A DNA stretch of 64,000 bases, taken from the NCBI RefSeq assembly GCF_000346485.2, contig NZ_KQ976354.1, forward strand, positions 11,304,341-11,368,340. The letters are read 5' to 3'. Source of the stretch: Scytonema hofmannii PCC 7110. Its GTDB lineage: Bacteria > Cyanobacteriota > Cyanobacteriia > Cyanobacteriales > Nostocaceae. The notes under the pieces are model-generated. The model did no database searches and was not told the origin of the DNA. It saw only the letters and a list, made by a program, of their open reading frames with translations. Made by a program: the position numbers and the translations under genes. This document shows, in pieces, positions 53,664-63,907 of the stretch (position 1 is its first letter; each line of letters begins with the position of its first letter).

Positions 53664-53746
53664 CTCGTTCCCAGGCTCCGCCTATCTCATATCTCGTTCC
53701 CAGGCGGAGCTTGGGAATGCCTTCGTGGAGGCTCCGATCGCATTTC
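53664..53746. repeat. CTCGTTCCCAGGCTCCGCC dispersed repeat
   Basis: Two inverted/direct copies of the CTCGTTCCCAGGCGGAG family, common in Nostocales, lie in front of the CIA30-like gene and supply its apparent start. A related repeat lies at 55132-55216. Confidence 0.85.
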
Positions 53747-54402
53747 CATTCCTCTCATTGCCAAAAAATCCTAACATAATAAAAAAGTTAGTTGTTGCAG
53801 GAATTTTTTTGACTTTGATAAACTCTACTAAAGCAAGCGCAGAAAACAGCAATTTTGAAGACCCCAAACAAGCCCTATTAACTATTGAGGCTCCTTGGGT
53901 AGTCAAGACTGATAAAACAGAAAGACCATCAGTTGGTAGCAGTGAGGCGACATTCCTTGATGCAGGTAATGAATTGCAATTTCAGGGTACACTTGCTACT
54001 ATCTCTGGGAATGAAGGACTTGTGGGGTTTGCATTTATAGAAACACCTGTCTTTTTAGACTTAACAGGATATAAGTACATTGAGTTTTATGCTAAGTCTC
54101 AAGCTCCTAAAGTCGTTTATACGTTAAAAATAAAAGATGACCAAGAAGAGCAAAGTCCTGGTACCCTCACATTTGAGCAAGAGTTTGTTGTTGGGACAGA
54201 ATGGACAAGGGTGAAACTTCCTGTGAGTCACTTTCAACCTAAGATTAGGGGGAAACTTGCTAATACTTTTGAGTTGCATCTGTCTCAAGTGCGATCGCTT
54301 TCTTTTCAAATTAATCGCAGCAACCAAGAAGTCGGTTCACCAATCCCACTTGAGTTTGCTTTAGATATAAGTTCTAAGGTATATTTAACAAATCAAGATT
54401 GA
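53725..54402 (+). CDS. CIA30-like secreted protein (start uncertain)
   Basis: The mature part (about 45-215) looks like the beta-sandwich of the complex I intermediate-associated protein 30 family (FQGTLATISGNEGLVGFAFIE, LDLTGYKYIEFYAKS, VKLPVSHFQPKIRGK, VRSLSFQINR). A hydrophobic stretch IIKKLVVAGIFLTLINSTKA then ASA suggests export. No ATG precedes it: the GTG at 53725 lies inside a dispersed repeat, and a TTG at 53758 is the nearest alternative. The original 5' end was probably lost to the repeat, so the gene may not be expressed. Confidence 0.6.
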   Translation: MEAPIAFPFLSLPKNPNIIKKLVVAGIFLTLINSTKASAENSNFEDPKQALLTIEAPWVVKTDKTERPSVGSSEATFLDAGNELQFQGTLATISGNEGLVGFAFIETPVFLDLTGYKYIEFYAKSQAPKVVYTLKIKDDQEEQSPGTLTFEQEFVVGTEWTRVKLPVSHFQPKIRGKLANTFELHLSQVRSLSFQINRSNQEVGSPIPLEFALDISSKVYLTNQD

Positions 54403-54452
54403 CAGAAAAAACTGAACGTATTGACATCCAGCTGCACTAAAAGCAGTTTTAG

Positions 54453-54656
54453 CCAAAACAACTGAGTCAGAATTTATATCAGCAAGCAACCTATGAAGCT
54501 ATTCATAGCATGCTAAACAAACTACACGATCCAGAAACACGTTTGCTTGATTCTCAGCAACAACAGCGCGTTGAAATGGAAAGTAATGGGATTATAAGCT
54601 CGCTCAACCCAGTATGTAAAAATACTGAGTTTCTAAGGCTCCGTATTTTCCCCTAA
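54453..54656 (+). pseudogene. carboxyl-terminal processing protease remnant
   Basis: An open frame without start reads QATYEAIHSMLNKLHDPETR, LLDSQQQQRVEMESNG, matching the N-terminal helical region of CtpA-like proteases (usually ...AIREMLA.LDDPYTRFLDPE). The PDZ and catalytic parts are absent. Confidence 0.6.
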
Positions 54657-55264
54657 GAACAGACTTGTAAACAATCGTTAATTTTTAGGATATTTGAAGC
54701 CAAGTTGAACATCTTAGTATTGACCATCAAATTTTACCAAACCATAATGGAATAAGTTTTGGTATCCTTATGTCCACATACATCGGGATAAATAAAGAAT
54801 ACATTCAAAAGTGAGGTCAGAAGGCGACAGTAAAAGTAATAATTTACCTACGTAAAGCTGAAATGAGCAGTATGCATTCACAACCCTCTAGCTGGAAACA
54901 AGAGACGGGGAAGTTACGCAAATTCTGCATCTTCAGAAGTTAAAAATTTCTAGAGATTTTTAAACTTTGCATTATTCTCGCTTCAGTAGATAGATGTCAT
55001 CAGTTTTAAAGTTGGCAAACTGATTGACATCTTAAGTCTCCTGGCAAATCAAGAAGTTGTTGCAAGATTAAAGCTCCTACCTTATCTCAAACGCCAATTG
55101 TCATGTTGCTCCTCTCCTATAAGGGGAGTCTCTCGTTCCTGGGCTGCTTGAGAACTGGGAGATCGCGGGAGGCGGAGCCTCTAGATCTGCATTCCCAGCC
55201 TGAGGCTGGGAACGAGGTGAGCACGGGCGGAATCAATATGTATTTTCTTTTTTAGATAAAAATT
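54657..55264. other. upstream region of the giant RTX gene
   Basis: 600 bp with no gene. It holds the dispersed repeat at 55132-55216 directly before the coding start. No conserved P- or T-element. Confidence 0.5.
55132..55216. repeat. CTCGTTCC...GGAACGAG dispersed hairpin repeat
   Basis: Outer arms CTCGTTCC / GGAACGAG and an inner hairpin CCCAGCC-TGA-GGCTGGG (55194-55210). Same family as 53664-53746. Confidence 0.8.
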
Positions 55265-58200
55265 ATGAGTTCTTTACAAGTCTTAAATCAAGGGATCGCA
55301 TTAGCTAAAACTAAACTTCAAGAAAAAGCACAAGAACCTGGGTGGAGAGATTTACTGACAAGCGCATTTGATAATTTTACTTCATTGTCTCAGGTTGAGA
55401 GTTTAACTCAAGCGTGGAGCTTGGGAGATTTTAGCAATCTTCCTGACATTGAAATTGTCAGTTCGGAGATTCTGCTCAATGCAAATGCAGCATATGCAGC
55501 CAGTTTAAATACGATTTATGTTTCGCAAGATTATCTTGAGAAATATAAAAATAAACCGGAAGAGATTGCCTCTACTTTATTAGAAGAATTTGGTCACTCT
55601 CTAGACAACCATTTCAATTCAAATCTTGATAGTTCAGGAGATGAAGGAGCAATTTTTTCTGCTTTTATTCAAGGAAAAAATTTAGATGACTATTTACTGC
55701 AACAATTACGCACAGAAGACGATCGCATTTTCCTTCAGATAAATGGACAAGTTATAGCTGCAGAAGCGGAGACTAGCCCAGAAACTAATTTATCGTTGTT
55801 AAGCCAGTCTATTCAGCCTTTATTTCAGAATATTAAAAATGCTGTTGCAGGACAAACTTTAAACAATCTGCCAATTTTAGGTGATATTCCTCTCGGTAAT
55901 TATGTCAACGAATTCATTACAGATACCGTTGAAAAAAGAATATTAGATGAACTTGATAAAATTACTGGTAAAACTACAGCGTCGGTACAGCAAGCTTTAT
56001 TTGATGCGTTAAAGCCAGAAAGTCAAGGCGGCTTGGGCTTGCTGTTAGACTTGGATAATAATAATTTAATCGATCTCAATGATATTAAAACTCCTACTGA
56101 CGCTACCAGTATTGGGTTTCAATTCAAAATTGGTAAAAGCTTTACTCCCGATCTTTCCTTATCAAAAAATTTGGGTTTGCCTAATTTAGGTGTTAACTTA
56201 ACAGGAGGCATTACTCCCAGTCTAGCATTTGGTTTAAATGTCGGCTTTGGTGTTGATAATACCAGTGGTGCTGATGCTTTTTTCTTTGACACAACGACTC
56301 CAGATGAATTCCAAGTCGAACTGAACGCAAATCTTAAAGATAAAACGGCTCAACCATTAAAGTTAGCAGGTTCGCTGGGTTTTCTACAAATTAGCGCTAC
56401 TGACAACGGTAGCAACCTCAATAGTAAATTTGCTGTCGATCTAACTAACACCACCAGTCAGCGTGTCAAATTCTCAAATCTTAATAATATAAGTCTTGGT
56501 TCTCCCAACTTCACTGCAAATGCTAACCTAAAGTTACAGCTTGATACTGGCTTGGATAAAAATGGAAATTTACCATCGATTAGTGCTGACTTTAATGTCA
56601 ATAACTGGAACTTAGGTGCTGCTATTCCCAGTGTTGAATTTAAAAATGTTGCTCTAGACTTAGGTTCCTTTGCCAATAACTTTGTGGGACCAACTCTCAA
56701 AGATATCCAAAGAATTACACGTCCCATTGACTCAATTCTCAGTCCTCTTGTTGAACCACTACCTGTTATTGACTACTCATTGCTTGGTATTGCTCAACAA
56801 TTTGCACCAAGTCTGGTACAACCCAGTACTGAAGACTTTATCAGACAAATTACTAAGACTCTCAAGCAGTTTAATAGTCTTGAAAGTGATGCTACGAATG
56901 GGATTAAAATCTATCTTGGTGATTTCAACGCCAATCCAAATAACCCAAACCCATCTCCAGACGTAGTACAAAAAGTCGGAGCAAAGTCCATCTTACCGCT
57001 TGGGGAAGAACCATCCAACAGCTATGTTGATTCCCTTAAAAAGCTAGAAGCAGAAGATGGTATTAAATTTCCGCTTTTGACCGATCCAACCAAAGCTTTT
57101 AATTTGCTATTGGGTCAAAATGTGACTCTTTTTGAGTACAATCCACCTGATTTAAAGTTTGAGACAGGTACGTTAGGTTCGGGGATTATTCCTCCTATTC
57201 CTGTTTTTGGACCAGTTGTCATTCAGATTTATGCAAAAGCTGGCGCAAGTGCTCAATTTGGATTTGGTTATGATGCACAAGGATTGATTGATTTTACCAA
57301 AAATAACTTTCAAAATCCTGTTGATTTAACTAACGGATTTTTCCTGAGTAAACCCGAAAATAAAGGTTATTTCACTATATTTGGCGAAATTGGTGCAGCA
57401 GCCGCAGTTAATCTCGCCGTTGTTGAACTTGAGGTAGGCGGAGGACTTAGAGCTACTGTTGAATTAGGAAAAAATTCTCCTTCTAAAGTCCGGGGAAGCG
57501 AACTCTATGAAGACCCTCTGTGTTTATTAGCACCTAGTGGAAATTTAGCTTTAATTATCTTTGGGTCTGTCACTCTCGACTTGGGCTTTTTTAGCTTTAC
57601 AAAACGTTTGGACTTAGCCAATATCAACCTTATTGATTTTAGTACGGGTTGCGATCCAAACGATAAGCACTTTAATGTTGAAGACCCGGAACCTGACCCG
57701 GAAACTGAAGAGTTTTTGAAAGCACAAGGGGTGATTGACCGCAAGGGTACAAATAATGGTGAGAGCATTACGGTTCAATATCTTTCTGGTAATAAAAAGG
57801 ATGGAAATGAATCTGTACTTCTGTTAGGACTTGATTTTCCAGAAGGGAAGCCTCCTGGAAAACAATATGACTTTCTCAAAGCGATCATCATTGATGGGCG
57901 TTCTGGAGATGACACTATTACCTTGACTGATGGCGTTGATGTGTCCGCTCAACTTGATGGTGGAGAGGGGAACGATATTGTTATTGGTGGAGGAGGTAGT
58001 GATTTCTTAACTGGGGGAGCAGGTAGCGATCGCCTTGACGGTAAAGGAGGAAATAACACCACCAGCTATACAGATGCGCCCAAGGGAGTCATTGTTAACT
58101 TAGCCGCAAACATAGCTATAAAAGATGGTTACGGTACGGTTGACTTGCTTCAGAATATTCAAAATGTTGAAGGCTCGCAATTCAGAGATATCATCACTGG

Positions 58201-61200
58201 TAGTTCAGAGAAAAATTTCATTGATGCAAATGAGGGTAACGACGATATCTTTGCGGGTGAAGGCGATGACGTTCTCCTAGGTGGTGAGGGGCGGGATATT
58301 CTTGATGGCGGTACGGGAGTTGATACAACAACATATTTAACTTCTCCTGGTGCAGTTTTTGTTAGCCTCCGCACGGGTAAAGCTTTTGGTGGCGAAGCGG
58401 AAGGCGATAAGTTAAATTCAGTTGAAAACGTCCACGCCACTGTTTTGGATGATGTCCTTATTGGTAATCATTCTCATAACGCTTTAGGTGGCTATGAGGG
58501 CGATGACAAGTTAGAAGGTGATGGAGGAAAAGATTTATTAGATGGTGGTGGCGGAAATGACACGGCTATTTACCGCAGTTCTAATAGTGCTGTGAACGTC
58601 AGTCTCAAAACGGGTGAAGGTTCGGGTTCTGATGCTGAAGGCGATAAATTAGTCAAAGCTAAGATTCTAGACAAAGATAAAAAACCTGTAGAAACAGAAT
58701 ATAACTCCATTGAAAATCTCATCGGTTCTAACTACAACGACACCCTTGAAGGCGACATCGGCGACAACAAACTTGAAGGGTTAGCAGGTGACGATCTCCT
58801 TAAAGGCGAAAACGGTAACGATACTCTCATCAGCGGCGCAGGTGCAGATAATTTTGATGGGGGTTTGGGTATTGATTGGGCTGATTACAGTGAATCTCCT
58901 GGAGGAGTAAATGTCTCTCTTCAAGGCGTCGGTTCTGGTAGCCATGCTCAAGGGGATACTTTTGTTAGTTTGTTACCTGGAATATCCACTGTTGAGAATT
59001 TACGCGGGTCAGATTTTGGCGACACTCTCATTGCAGATAATGGAGTTAACGTCATTGACTCTGGTTTAAGTAGTGGCGGTACGGATAACGTTGATGGTGG
59101 TGGATTAACGGATACCCTCATTGTTGATTATTCCATCCGAGATATTGGTACGGGAATGACGGGCGGTTATACCGTTGGTTCCGCAATATCTGGAGGTTTC
59201 TTGCGACAACGCACTTCTGGTGGTTCGGTTTTAGATGCTGTTAATTTCACTAACATCGAACGTTTAGTTGTCAAAGGAACCATGAAGGATGACTCAATTA
59301 TCGGCGGTTCTGGCAATGATATTTTAATTTCTGGTGATGGGAATGATACTATCTATGGTGGTCATGGTAGTAACTTGATTCTTGCTGGTGATGGTAATGA
59401 TGTTGTTTTTGACCAAAACGATGTCAATTTGGAGTTTAAGACTATCCCCAACAACACATTTGGCATTTTCATTGATGGCGGACGTGGAATTGATACTCTA
59501 TCCATCGATCTTTCAGGTAAGCTTGTGAAGACGAGCAGCACGACACTGCAATACAATATCTCTCTGATTGGAACCAATTCTTTAGTTGAAAATCCCACAC
59601 AAGCACTGAGTCTGAGTGATGGAACTGCAATTCGCAACTTTGAAATTTTCAAAGATATCAAAACGGCTGGTGGAAATGACACTCTCATCCAATTGGGAAG
59701 AGTGAATAATAACTTTAGTACGGAACAAGGAAATGATATTGTCAATGCGGGTTTGGGAATAGATGTTGTCGATGGCGGTCAAGATCCGGAACCTGTTGTT
59801 ATTAAATTATTATCATCTACAAATGAAGACTTAGCAGTTAATGTTCAACAAGTCGGAAATACGAATAGTGAAGACAATAACGCAGTAGTCTTTCCTCAAG
59901 AAGTTATCAATCAAATTGAAGATGACTTGTTAGTTATAGACTACTCTGTTGAAGATATTGGCACGGGAATGCTGGCAGAAATTCCCAATTTCAATGCTAA
60001 AAATGGCGGACGTTACTACCGCAATACGAGTAATGGTGGTAGTATTCTAGATGAAACTAAGTTTACTAACTTTGAACGGTTCAACATTACTGGAACTAGT
60101 AAAAATGACCAAATATTTGGTGCGGATTTAAACGATGTTTTGGTTGGTAATGCTGGTGATGATTTAGTAGTTGGTAATGGTGGTCAAGACCAAATCCAGG
60201 CGGGAGAAGGAAAAGATTTTGTTGTAGGTGGTAGTGGTGATGATACCGCGACTGGTGGCGATGGGGATGACATCATAGTTGATGGTTGGACATTCAATAC
60301 ATCTCAAGTCAATATTGCTGTGGCGATTCCAGGGATTGCGATCGCAGATAGTGGTAATGATACCTTTGATGGTGGTACTGGTAATGATGCGATCGATGGT
60401 GGGACTGGAAACGACCAACTCAGTGGTGGAAACGATAACGACCTCCTCGTTGGTGGTGAAGGTAACGATGCTCTCAAAGGTGACAGTGGCAATGATATCT
60501 TAATAGGAATTAAATTTGGTGTAGGAGTTTACCCAGAACTTAATTCGGAAGTTGATACTTTAAGTGGTGGTATCGGTGCGGATGAATTTTGGTTGGGAGA
60601 GGAAACACTAGTCTACTATGACGATGACAACCGTTCTACTATAGGAGCAAATACTTACGCTTTAATTACCGATTTTAATTCTTTAGAAGGAGACATTCTT
60701 CAATTACAAGGAGTGAAAGAAGATTACTTCACTCAACTTGTCAATAATTCCATCGAAATTTATCGAAAAGATGCTCAAACAGCCCCATCGGGAGACTTGA
60801 TTGGAATTCTCCAAGGTGTCACTAGTTTCGATTTGGGTGCTAGTTATGTACGCTATGTCAATAACACCCAGCAAGCAAATACACTGGCTCTCTTACAAAA
60901 ATTTAATTATCCCCAGAATTCAAATCTCACATCTCAAGCAAACATCACTAACCAGATACAGCCTCAATCGCCTAGGGTACCTCCATTGGGTAGCCAGGAG
61001 ATCGGGGTACAAAGCCTCAAACAAAAAAGCGTAGATATTCAACCATTGTCTGCGTCTCCCGCAACCGCAGACTTTGCGATCGCTCAAGATGGCGATGGCG
61101 ATCGCTTACTCAGTAAGTTACTAGGAAACACGAACGGGCTAAGTAACTTTAAGGTAAAACTAAAAGGCGATAGCCGTGCTTTTGGGACTTTCCAAAACGA

Positions 61201-63826
61201 TCCCTTTGGTTTGGGTGAAGGGATCGTGCTCAGTACTGGTAAAGTTGTCGATCTACCGGGTAAAAATACGGCTGATGGTGGTCTTTCCCCCGGTACTAAT
61301 GTTTCGTTACAGTTTGATAAACTTGACGGTGTTACAGGTGACCCTAGCAACGCAGCAACTGCTGTCTACCGTGCAGATTTAACGAATTTGGGATTTGACC
61401 TCAAATCTTTAACAATTGGTGACGGTGGTGTCATTGGTGGTAGCAATGGTCGATTTACTGGATTCGATCTAGATGGAATTAAAATCAGCAATACCAAGAT
61501 TACTAACGCTGCTGATATTCAAAGTTTACCCAGCCTGAATGTCTTTGACTTTAGTCCCATAGGAACTATCTTTACACCAGGAAATCAACGTCCATCCAGC
61601 GAGCCTGAAAATCCAGATTTATTTGGGACTATCAATGGTACGGTTAACAATGGTATTGCAAATTTAGGAAGTTTTGATGCGGTGTCTACTACTGGTAGTA
61701 GCGCCAATGGTTTTGTTAGTTTAGGAAATTTAGGGAAAGCTGGTTTTAATTTAAAACAGTCGTTAACTTCAGGACAACCGCTTTATCTTTATATTGGTGA
61801 AGTTGGTGATAATGGTGAAGTTGCAGGTGGTAATATTACTGTTTCCAATCGCGAAGTCAACAGCTTAAACGACCTCAGCCAAGATTTTGGTTTACCGGGT
61901 GTAGCAGATGATGCTATTTCAATGGAAATAGAATTTGATGCTGATGCTAGTACGCAATATGTATTTTTCCAATTTGCATTTGGTTCAGAGGAGTTGGCTG
62001 AATATGCAGGTAAATTTAACGACGCCTTTAGTTTAGAACTCAATGGCTTTAATATGGCGCGGTTGAGTGATGGAGATACTGTCACTATTAATAATTTAGC
62101 CAAAAATCCTTATCCTTCCTCATATCATCCTGACTTAATCTACAACCCAGTTGGTACTGGTCCTGCTAGCAGTCAAACGAAATTAGATGGCTACACCAAA
62201 CCTTTGACTTTTGTTGGAGTTGTTGAACCAAATTCCCGTAATAAAGTAGCTATTAATGTTAAAGATAACCGGGATGGTTTATTAGATTCTGCTGTCTTTC
62301 TCAAAGCGGGAACTTTTGGTATTACTGCACCTAAACCTCTTGACGGAAGCAAACCGGGAGTCAGTATCAAGCCAGAAGACGGCAAAGATACGGTTATAAT
62401 TACCGAAGGTAGCGAGACGGGTAGTATCAATATAGTCCTGGATACTATCCCCAGTCAGCCTGTCACGATTACGATTGAACCCGGTTCTCAAGTCGATTTA
62501 GGTAATGGACTTGGTAAACCCGTAACAATTACCTTTACTCCCACCGATGCTTACATTCCACATACGATAACAGTTTCTACACCAGATGATGGTATTCAAG
62601 AAGGTACCCAGACTGAAACAATAAAATTGACTGCTAGTAGTGCTGACCCCAATTACAATGGTGTTGTCATTCCTCCGCTCAACATACAAGTTAACGATCC
62701 GACTGGTGGAGGTGGGACATCAGGTGGTGATGGAGGTACTGGTACTGATGGAGGTAGTGGTGGTAAATCGAGTGTCAGTGCTACTGCAAATGATTTGTTA
62801 TTCGTTACGGGAAGTGGTTCGCAGGTTGAACTAGAATTTGCTCTTGAAAAAAATAACGGTAAATTTGTCAACGAAGTGGGTGTGTTTGTCGTTGATAACG
62901 ATAAAGGTGAAATCAACGGTATTGCACCTGGTCAACCTGGTTATTTGCAAGCAGCAATGACACGTTCTCAAGTCCTTCTCTCTGCACTTGCAAATAATCC
63001 CGCTCCCGATCTACAAGGAATTCGCAAGCTGAATTTTAATTCTGGTTCTTACCTCAGCTTTTATTTAGTCCAAAATGCTAGTACCGATGACGTCAAAGCA
63101 AATTTAGCGGCTTCTCAACCGACTCCCAACGTATTTTTCTCCTCGAATGTGGCAAATATTGATAATTTTGACCACCTGCAAATCAATAATCTGAATGATG
63201 GAGTATTGTCTGTTAAGTGGGAAGACCAAATTGGTGGAGGCGATCGCGATTTTGATGACTTAGTTTTGAATGTTAAAACTAGCAATAGTCCTTTGACGAT
63301 TGGGACTAAATTACAAGCAGAACGGGAACTTATTGACTTACGGGGGATAAAAGGAGCGATTGCAACTCAGTTTACAATCAATAATGAAGCTGCTTATAAA
63401 AACTCTGTTGGGTTTTATACTATTGACGATGAAACCGGACGGGTTGGAAATCTTAAACCAGGAGACTCAGGTTATGTAGAAGCCGCATTCCAGCGTACCA
63501 TTATTAACTTAAATGGGGATACAACAAACGTCACGGGACAGTTCAATGGCGATACACTGATTGCACCTTACATGATCGCCAATGGTACTATCGAGCAACT
63601 TCGCGCTCAAAATCCAAATAACGTGTTAAGTACTGGTACAGTTGCATACTTTGCCTTCACAGAAGTCAACACTGATAAGGTAGACCATATTCGCCTACTT
63701 GGGGATAATAAATTCGGTTTCGAGGATATCCATAACGGAGGCGATCGCGACTATAACGATATGGTCGTACAGTTGAATTTTACAAACACTGGAAGTTTAG
63801 GAAATTTAAATCAACCCTTCGGATAA
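55265..63826 (+). CDS. giant RTX/choice-of-anchor L/DUF4114 surface protein, 2853 aa
   Basis: No signal peptide; likely a type I secretion substrate. Residues 1-180 are a cyanobacterial N-terminal module with TLLEEFGHSLDNHFN (a degenerate HExxH-like site) and DDRIFLQINGQVI. About 190-870 are repeated beta-rich units. About 877-1760 are RTX calcium-binding repeats (GGEGNDIVIGGGGSDFLTGG and many more), interrupted by loops. About 1945-2335 is a choice-of-anchor L domain (FQFAFGSEELAEY, NDAFSLELNG), then a Calx-beta-like segment (about 2363-2478), a Gly/Thr linker and two DUF4114 domains (WEDQIGGGDRDFDD; EDIHNGGDRDYND). Probably an adhesin or sheath protein. Length and repeat number may vary between strains. 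Confidence 0.9.
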   Translation: MSSLQVLNQGIALAKTKLQEKAQEPGWRDLLTSAFDNFTSLSQVESLTQAWSLGDFSNLPDIEIVSSEILLNANAAYAASLNTIYVSQDYLEKYKNKPEEIASTLLEEFGHSLDNHFNSNLDSSGDEGAIFSAFIQGKNLDDYLLQQLRTEDDRIFLQINGQVIAAEAETSPETNLSLLSQSIQPLFQNIKNAVAGQTLNNLPILGDIPLGNYVNEFITDTVEKRILDELDKITGKTTASVQQALFDALKPESQGGLGLLLDLDNNNLIDLNDIKTPTDATSIGFQFKIGKSFTPDLSLSKNLGLPNLGVNLTGGITPSLAFGLNVGFGVDNTSGADAFFFDTTTPDEFQVELNANLKDKTAQPLKLAGSLGFLQISATDNGSNLNSKFAVDLTNTTSQRVKFSNLNNISLGSPNFTANANLKLQLDTGLDKNGNLPSISADFNVNNWNLGAAIPSVEFKNVALDLGSFANNFVGPTLKDIQRITRPIDSILSPLVEPLPVIDYSLLGIAQQFAPSLVQPSTEDFIRQITKTLKQFNSLESDATNGIKIYLGDFNANPNNPNPSPDVVQKVGAKSILPLGEEPSNSYVDSLKKLEAEDGIKFPLLTDPTKAFNLLLGQNVTLFEYNPPDLKFETGTLGSGIIPPIPVFGPVVIQIYAKAGASAQFGFGYDAQGLIDFTKNNFQNPVDLTNGFFLSKPENKGYFTIFGEIGAAAAVNLAVVELEVGGGLRATVELGKNSPSKVRGSELYEDPLCLLAPSGNLALIIFGSVTLDLGFFSFTKRLDLANINLIDFSTGCDPNDKHFNVEDPEPDPETEEFLKAQGVIDRKGTNNGESITVQYLSGNKKDGNESVLLLGLDFPEGKPPGKQYDFLKAIIIDGRSGDDTITLTDGVDVSAQLDGGEGNDIVIGGGGSDFLTGGAGSDRLDGKGGNNTTSYTDAPKGVIVNLAANIAIKDGYGTVDLLQNIQNVEGSQFRDIITGSSEKNFIDANEGNDDIFAGEGDDVLLGGEGRDILDGGTGVDTTTYLTSPGAVFVSLRTGKAFGGEAEGDKLNSVENVHATVLDDVLIGNHSHNALGGYEGDDKLEGDGGKDLLDGGGGNDTAIYRSSNSAVNVSLKTGEGSGSDAEGDKLVKAKILDKDKKPVETEYNSIENLIGSNYNDTLEGDIGDNKLEGLAGDDLLKGENGNDTLISGAGADNFDGGLGIDWADYSESPGGVNVSLQGVGSGSHAQGDTFVSLLPGISTVENLRGSDFGDTLIADNGVNVIDSGLSSGGTDNVDGGGLTDTLIVDYSIRDIGTGMTGGYTVGSAISGGFLRQRTSGGSVLDAVNFTNIERLVVKGTMKDDSIIGGSGNDILISGDGNDTIYGGHGSNLILAGDGNDVVFDQNDVNLEFKTIPNNTFGIFIDGGRGIDTLSIDLSGKLVKTSSTTLQYNISLIGTNSLVENPTQALSLSDGTAIRNFEIFKDIKTAGGNDTLIQLGRVNNNFSTEQGNDIVNAGLGIDVVDGGQDPEPVVIKLLSSTNEDLAVNVQQVGNTNSEDNNAVVFPQEVINQIEDDLLVIDYSVEDIGTGMLAEIPNFNAKNGGRYYRNTSNGGSILDETKFTNFERFNITGTSKNDQIFGADLNDVLVGNAGDDLVVGNGGQDQIQAGEGKDFVVGGSGDDTATGGDGDDIIVDGWTFNTSQVNIAVAIPGIAIADSGNDTFDGGTGNDAIDGGTGNDQLSGGNDNDLLVGGEGNDALKGDSGNDILIGIKFGVGVYPELNSEVDTLSGGIGADEFWLGEETLVYYDDDNRSTIGANTYALITDFNSLEGDILQLQGVKEDYFTQLVNNSIEIYRKDAQTAPSGDLIGILQGVTSFDLGASYVRYVNNTQQANTLALLQKFNYPQNSNLTSQANITNQIQPQSPRVPPLGSQEIGVQSLKQKSVDIQPLSASPATADFAIAQDGDGDRLLSKLLGNTNGLSNFKVKLKGDSRAFGTFQNDPFGLGEGIVLSTGKVVDLPGKNTADGGLSPGTNVSLQFDKLDGVTGDPSNAATAVYRADLTNLGFDLKSLTIGDGGVIGGSNGRFTGFDLDGIKISNTKITNAADIQSLPSLNVFDFSPIGTIFTPGNQRPSSEPENPDLFGTINGTVNNGIANLGSFDAVSTTGSSANGFVSLGNLGKAGFNLKQSLTSGQPLYLYIGEVGDNGEVAGGNITVSNREVNSLNDLSQDFGLPGVADDAISMEIEFDADASTQYVFFQFAFGSEELAEYAGKFNDAFSLELNGFNMARLSDGDTVTINNLAKNPYPSSYHPDLIYNPVGTGPASSQTKLDGYTKPLTFVGVVEPNSRNKVAINVKDNRDGLLDSAVFLKAGTFGITAPKPLDGSKPGVSIKPEDGKDTVIITEGSETGSINIVLDTIPSQPVTITIEPGSQVDLGNGLGKPVTITFTPTDAYIPHTITVSTPDDGIQEGTQTETIKLTASSADPNYNGVVIPPLNIQVNDPTGGGGTSGGDGGTGTDGGSGGKSSVSATANDLLFVTGSGSQVELEFALEKNNGKFVNEVGVFVVDNDKGEINGIAPGQPGYLQAAMTRSQVLLSALANNPAPDLQGIRKLNFNSGSYLSFYLVQNASTDDVKANLAASQPTPNVFFSSNVANIDNFDHLQINNLNDGVLSVKWEDQIGGGDRDFDDLVLNVKTSNSPLTIGTKLQAERELIDLRGIKGAIATQFTINNEAAYKNSVGFYTIDDETGRVGNLKPGDSGYVEAAFQRTIINLNGDTTNVTGQFNGDTLIAPYMIANGTIEQLRAQNPNNVLSTGTVAYFAFTEVNTDKVDHIRLLGDNKFGFEDIHNGGDRDYNDMVVQLNFTNTGSLGNLNQPFG

Positions 63827-63907
63827 ATTCTCAATCTCAGGCGACTCTTGTCTCTACTCTAGTAGTAGAGACTAAAGTCATTATCGTTAGTTGTACATTC
63901 ATGGTTA

